NCBI GenBank assembly: GCA_025024175.1
Contig: QCXZ01000041.1
Location: 15,433,786 to 15,497,785 of the forward strand
Source of the DNA: Rhyzopertha dominica
Taxonomy: Eukaryota; Arthropoda; Insecta; Coleoptera; Bostrichidae
Reading direction: 5' to 3'
DNA length: 64,000 nt
Under the pieces are notes generated by a model that saw only the letters and a list, made by a program, of their open reading frames with translations, did no database searches and was not told where the DNA came from. The first letter of the stretch is position 1. The number at the start of each line of letters is the position of its first letter. The translations under genes and the position numbers were made by a program. This document shows positions 12,878-25,599 of this stretch, one piece after another.

Positions 12878-13564
12878 GATTCAATTTCTAGCGGTTTTAT
12901 TCTAATATAAAAGATGTTTTACTTTCTTGTTTTTTTCATTCCAATATACGCTTAACGCAATACAAACAAATGTTTGAAACTCGCTAGTAGAGTAAAAAAA
13001 ATCTGGAATTCATTTGACTGTGATGGTTGATTCAAACAGAACATTGCCAGCATAGATAAGCTTATACAACATTAGTCAAACTACTTTATTTCAATGCAAG
13101 TATATTTAAAAGTACGTGAAATATACACTTATCAATATCTATTTTCAGTTACTGATCGATTGTTATCACACGTGTTAGTTATTACTAAAGAAGCTCAGGA
13201 AGTTGTACGTCGTACTAAACGATATGAAAACGTTTCTTAAATTTCAGTCTAAACAGTACGATGTTCATATATAAGATTTATCTCCTTTATCGATGCCTAG
13301 ATAACACAATTTCATATTTATCACGTGATCTTAGTATGTTTACAATGTTTAGTAATATATGTTAGTCCGGTTGCAAAGTAGATTAAGCGAGATTTTATAA
13401 TAATCATATTAGCTTAGTTGGATAGCTGTAGGGAGACACTTCACACTTTTATTTGGATATGTTCTACATTTGCAAAGCCTAAACACAGACATAAAATAAA
13501 CTTATCGCATGAAGCGTGGTTGTTTAGTCTATAACGAGTCCTTTGGAGGGAATAAATTAACAAG
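12878..13564. other. Intergenic AT-rich DNA
   Basis: No coding pattern, RNA gene or inverted repeat was recognised in this stretch. Confidence 0.4.
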
Positions 13565-14061
13565 TTAAGTACAATATATTAAAATGCATGTCTATGATGC
13601 TGTGCTATCTGCACTGCAACCAACTACAGATAGATCTATTTCGCTAGCATTATAGCTCATCAGTGCAGTTTAGGTCTAGTGCAGACAGCACGGCATAGAA
13701 CTGGTTTTGCCTATATACCAAAGCAATGGTATGATGTAAGTAAGAATTTAGATGGCAATGCCATCTGTTAGCATTACACTGACATGATGACAAAGCCAGC
13801 TGCCTTAACGGGCACTACTTCCTAAAGGAAGTGACCTGTAGCATAGACATGCATTTTAATGTATGTCGGTTCTTGCCCGCTTGCAAAAAATGCCGTGGGG
13901 GCCTGCGGTCAAATTGAAGTATGCAATTGCATGCCAATTTGTCAGGCTACAGGTCACTTCCTTTAGGAAGTAGTACCCGTTAAGGCAGTTAGGTGGCTTT
14001 GTCATCATTTCGGTGTAATGCTGACAGATGGCATTGCCATCCTAAATTCTTAAGTACAATA
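13565..14061. mobile_element. Foldback insertion with 12-bp target duplication
   Basis: A 12-bp direct repeat ttaagtacaata flanks the unit (13565-13576 and 14050-14061). Inside, 13740-13840 is the inverted complement of about 13947-14053, forming a roughly 105-bp stem. A second inverted pair (13592-13615 with 13678-13698) flanks a hammerhead-like core on the minus strand. A third short inverted match pairs about 13578-13600 with 13841-13863. The long target duplication suggests LINE-type (target-primed) insertion rather than cut-and-paste. There is no open frame, so it is non-autonomous. Confidence 0.75.
13639..13663 (-). ncRNA. Hammerhead-ribozyme-like core in the foldback element
   Basis: On the minus strand: CTGATGA (13663-13657), stem II GCTA (13656-13653) / TAGC (13646-13643) with a 6-nt loop, then GAAA (13642-13639). 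All invariant CUGANGA and GAAA positions are present and stem II is fully paired. The flanks pair as a possible stem I (CTGCA with TGCAG, and a distal helix 13678-13698 with 13592-13615). The nucleotides before the proximal strand do not give a clean NUH cleavage triplet, so it may be decayed. Confidence 0.55.
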
Positions 14062-16547
14062 AAATTCAAACTACTTGCACTTTCTTTGCTTTTTAATTAA
14101 AATTTTTAGAAAAATCATTTTTAATTATTTGAGCAATAACAAATTAGTTTAAATATTTAGATTACATCCGCCAAATTTTATAATGGGCCTCGCATATGAC
14201 GTAGAGTGTCAAGCTTGTAATAAATATAAATGTACTAATCTCTTTTTACGTTTAAAAACTTTTTATATATCATAAGATAACATCTATAACCACAGTTATT
14301 TATCTAACTCTCCCGTGCTAACAATTTGTACTACTTAGTACTTGTAAGTTTGTTTCCCAACTGGTCCTCTAATCATTAATTTCGTTTAAGATGCCATAAA
14401 AAAACGATGTAAATTTACAAACTACATTAATTTATATGTGCTGACACCTTCACCTAACGTTGATGTCATCGAGAGCACACCAACATTTAGTAAACAATAA
14501 CAATAGATAGACCATTTGTACTTGAAGAAGGCAGAATTAAAAACAGATCATATACCCTTTAACGACAATTTTGATACAAACTCTTTAAAAAAGGTGACAC
14601 AATTTTCAAATATCTACGATCGAGATTGTGGGAAAATGCCATAAACAAAATAATACCGACAACAGAATGCCACAAAACAATCATTTAACAAACCATGCAC
14701 ACGGAAAAGTAAAAAATAAATATGAAAAGTGTTTTTTATTTTATTCGAATTCTTATTTCCGGCTCTCTGTTCCTCAAGAACATAAATAATGGATTATTTG
14801 AGAATATTCACTAGGTAAATGTTTGGCTGTTTTCCAAGAGTTCAACGGTTAGTAAGGGCATCAAACTGGATGTCAGCACACTAGGCAGTTTAAAAATTTC
14901 CAATTGCCTGCTAAGGTCCTTGAAATTTTGCGACTGCATTTTGACTTTTGAAGGTTAAATGAATGAACCTAATTTAAAAGACTATCACGAAAGGAACCGT
15001 ACAAGTACTACATTAATACCAAACACGTAATTTCGTTAAGCATGTAGCGTCAACTATTCATACCTACTGATATTTAATGCATTATACGAGTCAATATGTA
15101 TTGGATATTTAAATAATTTACTTGTTTAGTTTCAAATATGTTCTCGAATTAATTTATGGTTCTCTAAAGTAGCTCTGGCACCATTAATGAACGTTTGCAT
15201 ACAACACAACAACTGAGTAGGCACGCTTCGTCAAGAAGTCTTGGAACTACTATTTATCTGACTACTAAAGTAGTATTTTCTATGAAGTAAAATTAGACTC
15301 AAATTTCCTATTAGAATCGCCATAAAACTTATTTTTCCTAAAGCTTCTTATACTAAGTAGTCGCCAAATTTTCACGGGCTCGTTGCTAAACAACCAGGTT
15401 TCGCTCAATAAACTTTTTTGAGGTTTCCGGTTCACATAAAATACGCCTTCTGTTCGATCTCTACTAAAATAAAATCGATCATTAATTTAAAACAATTCCT
15501 TTTTTAACGAATAGCCTGCGCAATTTGATGTCCACATACGAGTATAAGTGCACCTAATGATCGTCTATTGTGTACCAAAACTCATTGAATATGAGAGCAA
15601 AACAGTGTATAATAAGGAGGTCATCGCCTCGTACACAAGTCATAAAAAGCTAATTTGTTGGCCAGAAAGAGTAAACAAAGGAGTATCTAAGGAGCTTTCA
15701 CCATTTCCTCAGTTAGGTAGCAACAATAGCTTGAAAGCGAAACATGCAGTTTCACACTGAAATTGTGTCTAAAACTAGAGCTATTGCAAGATCAAACGAG
15801 GGCAGACAGACTTCACTGAGAACAGTTAATAGAAAAGAATCGNTATAAAGGTTTAAATACATGTGACAGACATCTGCTGGACCAACAAACCGTTTGTTCT
15901 CGCCTAATCTACCCGTACTGATGGCGTTCTGCTTTTAAACACTAGTTACCAGTCTTCTCGAAATGCGTAGAAGGACAAACTTTTCCCAAAACCAATGTTG
16001 AAAAGGTTGATATCTCAATTAATCATTGCATAAAAGCATTTACCTAATTCTATTAGCGTTTGAATTTGAGCAAATTGTGGTTTGTTGTTGCTGTCACAGC
16101 TAGAATCCATTCTGCAGCTCTAAAATATAATTATAAAACTATTAACACAACATAGTTACCACAATTACCCTGGATTCAAGTAATAATAGACATTTTTAAG
16201 CGCACTTGGCGAAATCTGATATTGCTTTTAACCCCAACGTTCGTATCTGCAGCGTAATGATTTTTAAAGTTATAGTATTATACAGAACCTTTAACTGGTG
16301 TTCAACCGCCAATATAATAAAATGACATAAAGTTATATCATTTTTATCACTTTAATAAGGTACCTCGTAACACACATTAATTCTGTATCCCTTTATAGCC
16401 CTTTAGGCACACATCTTACAGAATATGAACTGTCTATTTACTGCCAATAACTTTAAATTATCTATAACTACTGCATAATAATTACATTCAATGTGATATT
16501 GAAAGGGTTGTCACCATTGAATATAATTATAAATTACAAAACCATAC
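14062..16547. other. Intergenic AT-rich DNA, no gene recognised
   Basis: The only longer frame (15548-15760, plus, 70 codons) has no recognisable motif or family. No repeat structure was noticed apart from general AT-richness. Confidence 0.45.
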
Positions 16548-18457
16548 AGGGTGTCCCAACTAAAATTTGTTCCCCCGAAAATATCTGATTTTGTCCAAGT
16601 TTGGAAATATTGCTGTAGCAGGTCAATTTTAATTTAAAAGGGCTAAATTTTATCTTGGTTTATAAGTTATTTCTGAATTCTTGTGGCGTTCAGTGCCACT
16701 CCTCCAAAAGAGTAAAATAGCAAGAGGAGTCGTTTTGAACCTGCTTTCATTGTCTATGCAACCATGTATTTACTTTTTTCAGATCTGAACGACCCAATTT
16801 TGAGAACTACATAGATTACTGTGAGAAGAAGCGAAAATGGTTAAGAAAACATTATTCAATTTAAAGAATGTCGAGCTACAACTTCCAAGCAATAACACAA
16901 ATGATTTTCAAAAGCCTATCTAACGCCAACGATTCCTTCTCGAAGCTCTTAAAGAGATCCAAGTGGTGTAGCTTAGTCTTTGAATTTCAAGTGACCCTTC
17001 AAAAATAAATCCAAGGGGGTTCAATCGGGTGACCTCTTAGGTCTATTAGGAAAACGAGCATCTAAGGAACCGCATATTCATACATGATAATGAGAAGGCG
17101 CTTTATCGTGTTAAAAAAAGGTTGTTTTCTAGGACTTTACGTCTTCTTCCAGTGCTGGGGTGATTAATAAATCAATGAAGTCTTCTAATAACAGCAAATA
17201 ACTATCACCAGTTAAAATGCCTACATAAAGTGGTCCGATAATGCGGTCGCCCAGAATGCCTGCTCAAACGTTCAATTTTTGAGGCGTTTGAGTTTGCATC
17301 ATTTCAATAACGATAATTATGCCTGTTACCTTCATCGTTGAAGATAAACGGACTTTCATCAGAGAAACAAAAGCTAACACCGGTCATTTATTCAAACGAT
17401 TAGTAAAATTTTTGCAAAACTGTAAACGTCGATTCGAATCATCGTCCTTTAATTCTTGGAATTTTTTTTTATTGTATGGACGAAATTAATGATTTTTGTC
17501 AATCCGATGAACACTATACTTTTTGAAACGTTAGAATCTTGAACAATTTTTCTCGGAGATAGTTTGTTACTTTGTTACTTCGACAGCGTCATTTCGGATA
17601 AGGCGCCCAGACTCATGTTTTTTGTTTATAACAAAGCTTGTTCACATAAATTTCGCAGTTAAACTAGTCATAGGTTTGGTTGAATAGTCCAAAAGTCATA
17701 GTGGCACAAGCGATATTGATAGTACGATTTTACTTATTTAATTATGTTGTTATTTGTTTTGTACTATAAACCATTTTAGAAATTACCAGTTTTATTTTGA
17801 ATTTAGTTATTGAACGACAATAATTTATGAAATGAAGTAGAAGCTGTGTAAAAGGTGCTAATTTTACTACCTTCAGCAGAAATGCCGATGACACCTTTTA
17901 GTCCACCCCTACCACAAAAGACTTGTTTACAATTTGAACGAGAGTGTTCTGGATTTATATTTATATTTTTTGAAGGGGTGGCTTTGGGCGCTACAGGGAT
18001 GCAGAAATAATTTTGAAACCAAGATCAAATTTATTCCCCCTTCAAGTAAAAATTGACCACCCTCGAAGGTACAGCGTCCAGGCCATGGCACAGGAACGCT
18101 GATGGCAACGGGGGCATTTGTATACTGGAATTTAGATATACCTCTTCACACAGTAAAGCTGTATAAAGCAAAATTCAATATAAATTTTTTTCCGTGCTGC
18201 TTCTAAGGAAGACACTTACATGAGTGTCTAAACGTCAAGATCAAACGAGCAACGTGGGAACCAGCCCGGAAAACAACATGTCATAGACAACAACTATAGA
18301 AGCCTTCAAACCAAAATATAAATTTTTGTTTTGGTTGAAGACTCGTCACTTGCGGGCTCTATTTAAAAAAAGTTACACTGTAAAATAGTGTTATTTTTGC
18401 ACCAGTTTTCAGGTTCCGAGAGGTTGCCCACATAATGCGGGACACCCCGTGTAGTTA
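16548..18457 (-). mobile_element. Dead DDE transposon with CAGGGTGTCCC-type ends
   Basis: The left end TA-CAGGGTGTCCCA (from 16546) is matched by an inverted GGGACACCCCGTG-TA at about 18442-18459, an 11-of-13 terminal inverted repeat bounded by TA as in Tc1/mariner-type elements. Minus-strand frames carry transposase relics: FQELKDDDSNRRLQFC (about 17460-17410), GDRIIGPLYVGILTGDSYL (about 17250-17190) and GHPIEPPW (about 17030-17010). Many stops and frame changes make it inactive. The inner right part (18061-18190) holds another repeat that recurs at 19025, so the outer boundaries are less certain than the transposase. Confidence 0.6.
18061..18190 (+). repeat. Dispersed repeat, copy 1
   Basis: This stretch (starting ctcgaaggt, through ccaggccatggcac and gatggcaacgggg) recurs in direct orientation at about 19025-19195. 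Copy 2 holds about 35 extra bases after gcgtcc, with a gtcc word at both edges, consistent with a short-homology deletion in copy 1. Confidence 0.75.
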
Positions 18458-18570
18458 TTATTGCACGCCATATTTTTTATTGTATGCTATCTGTTTTTGT
18501 TTTGTAGATGTATTTTAATATTACTTTTATATATTTATGAATTGGGCCAAGTTTCTCCCGCATTTTTTAT

Positions 18571-18834
18571 AGTCCATGCATTAATGTAAGAAAATTTGAC
18601 AAAAGTCTTAAATAAATTTAACAATATGATTACTTGGGGACATACTCAATCTGGTGATTTACGATGATGGACCGCTCGCTTTTTCCATAGAGATTAGTCG
18701 TTGAAGAGTTCTTCTTATCTATTTAGGTCCTGGTTCAGCGTCGTAAATCACCAGATTGGGTATCTCCACAAGTAATCCTACTGTTAAAATTATTTAAGAA
18801 TTTAGTCAAATTTTCTGACACTAATGCATGGACT
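18571..18834. repeat. Imperfect hairpin (about 96-bp inverted arms)
   Basis: Arm 18571-18666 is the inverted, slightly diverged complement of 18739-18834, with a spacer of about 72 nt. The outer ends read agtccatgcatta and the inner ends gtgatttacg. The short minus-strand frame at 18735-18926 is a by-product of this repeat. It could be a foldback MITE or a palindromic rearrangement of a larger repeat. Confidence 0.75.
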
Positions 18835-19024
18835 ACACAGATAAAGCAGGCCAGGACCAGGAAGACCATCATGCAGATATTAATAGCAACCACAAGTTTC
18901 AGTACTTTGTTACTTGGACTAATCACTTAGCACCCGGAACGTGTGTCTAGATATCATCGTGATTGGAGCACGGATGCTCAATTCGTCAGGATTTGCTATG
19001 TTAACATCTAGCCGTCGTGATCAC

Positions 19025-19195
19025 TCTCGAAGGTGCGGCGTCCATAATATAACACAGATAAAGACGGTCACAGAGTCCAGGCCATGGCACATGGATGCTG
19101 ATGGCAACGGGGGCTAACGAACATTCATATACGGGAATTCGGTTACCACTGTTCACAAAGTAAAGTTATAAAACGGAAGATTAAATATAAATTCT
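19025..19195 (+). repeat. Dispersed repeat, copy 2
   Basis: Direct copy of the repeat at 18061-18190, with an additional internal segment. There is no open frame. Confidence 0.75.
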
Positions 19196-21217
19196 TGTTA
19201 ATAATAAATTTTAGTTCTTAACAAACCACATATCCTTCTTTCATCAGTGACCACTATTTTCCATTAAATTAACCTTGATTCTACTATAATGACCAATAAG
19301 CATTTGTTTTCGCATTAGTTTTCAGCCCCAAAAGTTGCTATGGCCACACACCAGTTAACTTGTTATTTTTACACAAACACCGCCAAAACAGGTTCTGTGG
19401 AACTGCTACCTCGATCTAATGACAACTCAAAAGGTTTGCTTTCCCACGTGAAAATATTATCGGCATGAATATGCGAAGGGAACGTGTTAAAAATAAAATA
19501 AACACAGATAAACTATCGTAACGGCGAGATCGGCCCTTGTGGTTGCTACGAGATCGAAAAAAAACATCTATTAAACAAAACAAACTGGAAATGTATTATT
19601 ATGGACATTAAACAACCATTTGGATTCTTCACCTGCAGTTTTACGCATCGGCCTGTATGTACGCCCATCAATATTCGTAAATCAAGAACTATGATTTATC
19701 CATAGATGGCCCTATCTCGCTATACGCACGAACATAATTTTAGCCTAACGGAAGCAAAACACGGAACAAAATTTAATGGTGCATAAAAAAGATTAATCTC
19801 CACCAACCACAATACACCATTTAATAGGTGCACCATATGTTAATGCCGGCCGTTGCAGCGTGTGTTTTATGAGAGACTATCCATAAAGATGTGTTAATAC
19901 ACCAATTTCCGGAAGTGGAGTCGTACGTACGTTGATCAATTTCCGATAGATTGCCTCGCAGGGCCCTGTTACGTGGATAGATCGCACGTAATATTTTCTT
20001 AAAATAAGTCCCAACACAAAAATTCTGGTCAAAAATAAAAGCGACTTAAAATAATAGATATCTGAAGATAATCTTCCTTGAAAAAGGTAAAGCTTAACAT
20101 GTCAAGCAACAAGGTCTGTTTATTAATTTACTAATTATTTTACTAATTATAATACTAACAATTTGAATTTTATGTTCTTTGTGTGAATCAAAGTTTTCGC
20201 AATTAAATAAGTAACAGTAAAGAAAGATATAGAAATACAAGATACAATATCTGTTAATCTTTATAATAGTAACACGTAAAAGTTCTTTAAATATATTTTA
20301 ATAAACGCTAACTCGGCCGTTCTACATTCCGTACCAATAAACAAACAAAAAATATACGACAATGCGTACCGCATTTTACACTTCAATGATGCTCCTAACG
20401 AAATAGAGCGTAAACTATCATGAGAACTGGAACAGGCTGACAAAAACATTTAGTGAAAAGTTAAGCCTGTCGGGCTCAACTTCCGAGTACCTCATTCATT
20501 TATTATTGTTCTGTTACAACGGTTAACCAAAAAATCAATTTTATTGTATTATTCAATAAGAAATCTTGGATACATACTGACAAGCTGAAATGCGCTTAGA
20601 CGTACATCAATATCAAACTAGTTTAGCTAAATAAAACGTCTGTCAAAGATCTTAGGAAAATAACATGCGAATACAACAATGCAAAAGACCACATACAATA
20701 ATGCCAACAATTTGAACCAAGTATAAGGTACTTCTTTATGAAACCCATTGTTGATTTAAATTCTTAAGGCTAGAATCCATTCCATACGACGAAAGAAAGA
20801 CAGCACAATAGTTACTATACCGAAACATTAGAAAATAATCTTATTCAAAAGGTTGCGATCGACATCTGCATGTAAGAGTAGGCCAAAAATAATCTGCAAT
20901 TATAATTCTCAATTAGCAATTATTTTAGCAAAAAATATCAAAAAATGTTTGAAAAATACCTTAGAGTATGGTCTCTAAATATTCAGTAGTTTTATGGTGT
21001 AATTTTTCTAGAACGTCATGCAGTCCATATAACACGCACGTGCGAAAACCATGGGCATTCAAGTAAACACAGAAACATCAATAAGGAATGGATAACTATT
21101 TATAATGTAAAAAGCTTTTTTATAATTACAGATCGACTGATGGTCATTAAGAGAAGAGAATGATGAACATATTGAAAATTTGGCGTAGTTCGATTGTTTT
21201 TCTGTCAGATCCAACAA
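19196..21217. other. Intergenic DNA with a GC-richer candidate regulatory block
   Basis: No gene recognised. The block at about 19660-19990 is less AT-rich and contains several words resembling insect transcription-factor sites: TAATC (homeodomain), ACCACAA (Runt-like) and TTTCCGGAAGT (Ets-like). It has no open frame. A regulatory role is inference only. Confidence 0.4.
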
Positions 21218-21219
21218 TA

Positions 21220-22445
21220 AAGTGTGATCACTACTAAATTGTCGCCATAATTAAAAACTTCAATTAAATAACCAAAATAAAAATGTATTGTAGAAACTTA
21301 AGCTTAATTAATTACTAATATAACGTATTAACTTTGTTTTAATTTTCGACGACTAAGAATTCTGACTTTCCTTTTCCAACCGCACATTGACTTTTACACG
21401 GCCTCACTCGTGTTTAGCTTGGTACACCGTATCCATTTATTCTCAAAGTCAAAGTGTCTTCTCTGAATGTTTTCTGAAGCTTTCGTTTGATATTAGCACA
21501 ATATTTTCGATTGGCCTTAATTCTGGACAATTTGATGGGTTCATGTTTTTTGGCACCACTTCCACGAAGTTTGTTCGGTACCATTCCATTGACTTTTTCG
21601 AATAGTGGGATGTCGCCAAGTCAGGCCAAAACAATACTGAATTCCTGTGATTTTTTATAAAAGGTAATAACCTTCTTTTCGAACATTCTTCCACATATAT
21701 TTCCGTATTTATAGTTATTGCCATATGAGGTACTTTTTTTGACAAATTTTTCTATATTTTATCACTGTCTCAGATTCATTTAACGATACCCCTCCAACGC
21801 GAGAGTAGCACTTATTCCCAAGCAATGACTTAAAATTTGCCTTAACATAAGTTTCATCATCCATCATTAGACATGAGTTGTTTTTTCTCGATAAGGAAGA
21901 AGTACAAAAGCTTTGCCCTTCGAACCGCTCGATTATATAAGTCTAACGTTCGTTTTAGGAATTTCTTCTTTTTGAAAGTTTGAATATTACATGTCTTTTT
22001 AATATTTATTACATACGACTGACTGATTCCTTTTTTCTTGGCTACATCTCTGGTTGAAATTGAGGGATTCTCTGTATACAGACGACAAATTTCGTTCTCA
22101 AGTTTTCTGTTAGGTACGCGAGCTGGTTTACCCGTTCGGCTCTTTCTAGCGATAGTTTCTACTTCCCTGATTCGTTTTAAGCACCTTTAAACAGTTCGTT
22201 GTGTCGTTAGACATATTTGCGCAATTTTTTTATCAAAAGACTTGTATTTTACTCCATTTTCGCAAAATTAACGAACAAACGTCAAACTCTTTCGTTGTCA
22301 TTTTGAAAACCATGTGTCAACACAAGCGGATGTTTTATTCTGTAAATTGTCTAAGGCTATTATGTTTATTAATAATAATGATTTCCCAGATAATGAACTT
22401 GACGTAAAAATAAAACGTCTTAAACCAACGACAGTGATCACGCTT
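21220..22445 (-). mobile_element. Tc1/mariner transposon with TA target site
   Basis: The ends AAGTGTGATCACT (from 21220) and AGTGATCACGCTT (to 22445) are inverted copies with one mismatch, each flanked by TA (21218-21219 and 22446-22447), giving a 1226-bp element. Minus-strand frames encode an N-terminal MTTKEFDVCSLILRK (about 22298-22255), a second helix-turn-helix (NPSISTRDVAKKKGIS, about 22070-22020), then the catalytic part FWPDLATSHY and PELRPIEN (about 21630-21490), which hold the second Asp and the last acidic residue of the DDE/D triad. Several frame changes separate these, so it is a pseudogene. Confidence 0.87.
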
Positions 22446-22447
22446 TA

Positions 22448-25400
22448 CATGGCATTTCTTTGAACGAATCTTGAAATCAGAAATTATGAAATTAAGAAAA
22501 GAGAAGAAGCTATCGCATTCTTAAATATCCAATAGTAATCAGTTTTTGCAAATATCTAGATATCGATCACGACTTTAAATTTTCTTTCGGACGGAAATTC
22601 TAATTACATGCCTGTCTTTCGCACACTTAAATTAGTTCCAGGTGTGCTTTGCTTAAGACAAAATTTAGCTTTCAAACTGTTATTTTTGAAGTGCATGCAT
22701 GTAGTACATGCAACATGCAACTTATTTATGACGAAGCACGATGCGATGCTAAAGAAGCGTCTTTATTCCCTTAATCGTCGACATTTTCTCGATTATTAGG
22801 AAAAAATCCGAGTATGTTACAAGGTTAGAAATACCCATTTTGAACCACTGTTATAAATGCATTATTTTTATATTTAATAAAAATTTACTTAAAATAGAGG
22901 TCTTTTGATGTGGACAAAAATTGTTCCAGGTACAAAACGACTTCTAGGCTACCGATTTAATGTATCGCAATCTCAACTTATAACCACGTTTTTCAAACAT
23001 TCTGTAAAAAAATATGCTATAGATGTTGCAAAAAGTTTTTAACCACAATAAAGTTTTATTAAAATAATTGTTTTGATTGCTTTAAAAATAGAACACTATA
23101 ATAAAATGCACTTAGGTTTAACACAATTTGTAGTGTGGCTTTCGGGCAACAAATCATTCTGATTTTGAAACTCGCTATGCCAATAAAATGTTGCGGACCT
23201 GTGCTTTTGCTGAATGTCTAAACACCTATACGCAAAGTTTTACAAGTATAAAATTTATTTATTGAAGAAAGCCAAAGGACTTATTTACCTAAAGAGTTCA
23301 AAATTAGATCAAATGAAAATTGCACTAGTTAACAGCATTTCTTAGTCAACTACGAATAGCTGGCTCCAAATCAAAGAGCCCTGAAGATTTAGAATATCGG
23401 AATGAAGTTTCTATAAGTTCTAAAATGATGGAATTCAAATCGGTGCTACAATTTAGTATAGATATTATGGTGAACTTCATCCACTATGAAATATTGTCAT
23501 TCTAGAACAGGAAGTGGCTCTTGTATACTGTAAACCAACCGAAGCAGCTATTTTTACACTTCAATGCACCCGACAATAATAACAACATTTTCTAGGCTAA
23601 ATTCACCAATTTACCCCTCATCCTTGATGATGTTAAGCAGGGCCGCCGCCATTGTTTTCTGTCGGGACACATCTGTCTGCATTCTAAAGTCATTAGCTTA
23701 GCCTTGGTACGATAAATTCGGGTGTATTGCTGCGAAGGGCCAACAAATCAAAACGGACTGACAGGGTTTTACGAGGGCGGTGGGCGATGAAATTTTGTGA
23801 AACGTGATACTTCTTCGTACCATAAAAGAATGAATTATTGCGTTCGCCGATTGAAGGTTGGCAGTTAGGTAAATCGAAGACGTCAGCATCTTTTATTCCG
23901 AGCAAAGAAATGGGGGCTGTGGAAAAAAACAACGGAGGTTCTCTTCATTGTTATGAATATACAATGCGCAGTGAAAGTTGACGAGGAAAATTTTGTGAGT
24001 AAATCCGTGATGAAAATTCAATCAGACTGGTGGTGATGAAAATTTTATACATAGACAAGGGCAGTGGCCGCGCTAGCATATTTTTGTTTCTTAGTTGGCA
24101 ATAAGCAGCGAAATAATTTAAGATTACATTATTACGATCAACTGCTTAGAATCTTTTATAATCGACATGCACGATTCAATTCATGAAATGTAGCATAGAA
24201 CCGTATGAATTGCTCATAATTGCAGAAAGCCGGAAACGTTTTTCAATTTAATTCAACGAAAAATATTAATTGATTTAATAACACTAAAATATTCGATTCT
24301 TTACAGCCCAGCTATTGGAAATGTTAATCTTTTGCCACTCAGCCTTCTACACGAATACGTACAGATGTTAGGATGCTTCTGTGCCAAAGTACGTAATAGT
24401 ACGCTTCTTTGGTCAGGAGGTTAGAGGTAAAGCAAATGTGTTTGTAATCAGTGAGTACCGGTCATTGTGGTGCAGTATTAGAAATCAGACAAGAATTAAT
24501 TACACTAATTCCAAACAAACCATTGAAAGTAATATCAACAGTGATCTCAGTGTCTTCTGGTCTACCGTACGGGCAAGTTTCACAGTATGGGTGACCAGGA
24601 AACGTATTTACCGATCCTCAGCGTTAGACCCGGCATGAGAAAACGCGCGCTACTCGTGCGCGGTACTAAATTACTGATTACGAACTTTTCAACTTTTACA
24701 ATAAAAAGCATTGCATTCAAGATTGCGGTATGGATATTGACCAGGATAAACATGGTACTGTATAACATCCTTGTAGAGGTACCAACTACAGCGTAAAACG
24801 TACCTACCTCATACATATTTTCCTATAAAATCCTATATCAAATAAATGCCTCAACACAACAATTGATCCAATTAGAGCATATCGAGCCAGTTTCTGTTCT
24901 CAATATTTAGTCTAGTCAAACAGGAATTTAACCGTGGAAATGAAAGATAATAAATTATAAAAAGTTTTATAGAATCCCATGTACGCGATTCAAGTGATTC
25001 AAGGTCAAAGGTCACAAAATTAGTTTCTTTTGGTAAATATCTAAATGGCACTAAAANGTNATTAGAAATTTTCGTCTTTGTCAATATTTTATACAATTAA
25101 CCGTTCTTGAGGTAAAACGCCAATAGTAGGAAGCGCTTAGTCATAAGTATGATAATGCTATGTGATCTGAAGAATCCAGAACATAGTAATTTTTATAAAG
25201 ATTATAATTATTAACAAGCCTTAATAATTTACCGATAAATATATGACATTTAAAAATTTTATTGATAAATAAAACACCGATTCAATTATATTCAGTTAAA
25301 TTATAGATATTAATAAGATATTAAAATGAAAATGTTTAAATGCATATTAATAACGTTATTCAGCTTATTTGTGATTAAAATTTACAATATAATTTATTTA

Positions 25401-25595
25401 TCATAAATAGTTGAGGTGTGTTAATAGATTATAATATTTTAATGAATAATTAACAATATAGTGTGTACCGGATTCTACAGATGAGCTAGCATTATCGTAA
25501 GATATGTCTGAGCGCTTCCAACTCTATATCTACCTAATATGTAGAGTATGGACCGCTATGTTCCACACCTGACCCCCTTACAGTAAAACTACAGT
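22448..25595. other. Intergenic DNA, no gene recognised
   Basis: A GC-richer island at about 23600-23950 includes a minus-strand open frame (23693-23932) without recognisable motifs, which could be conserved non-coding sequence. Otherwise AT-rich and featureless, except for the repeat at 24602-24649. Confidence 0.4.
24602..24649 (-). repeat. Dispersed repeat, inverted relative to 26725-26773
   Basis: About 48 bp (including gttagacccggc and acgcgcg) match 26725-26773 in inverted orientation with a few differences. The pair brackets the mariner pseudogene region. The second copy carries a CCAATCAG word next to it, reminiscent of a promoter element. The repeat family is unknown. Confidence 0.7.
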
Positions 25596-25599
25596 GGCA

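Noticed and set aside
18950..18985. Minus-strand CTGACGA followed by a strong hairpin
   Set aside because: The GAAA box is replaced by an unrelated sequence, so it lacks the hammerhead core.
23693..23932. 79-codon minus-strand frame in a GC-richer island
   Set aside because: Two overlapping frames are both open, as expected from composition, and neither shows a motif; regulatory DNA is as likely.
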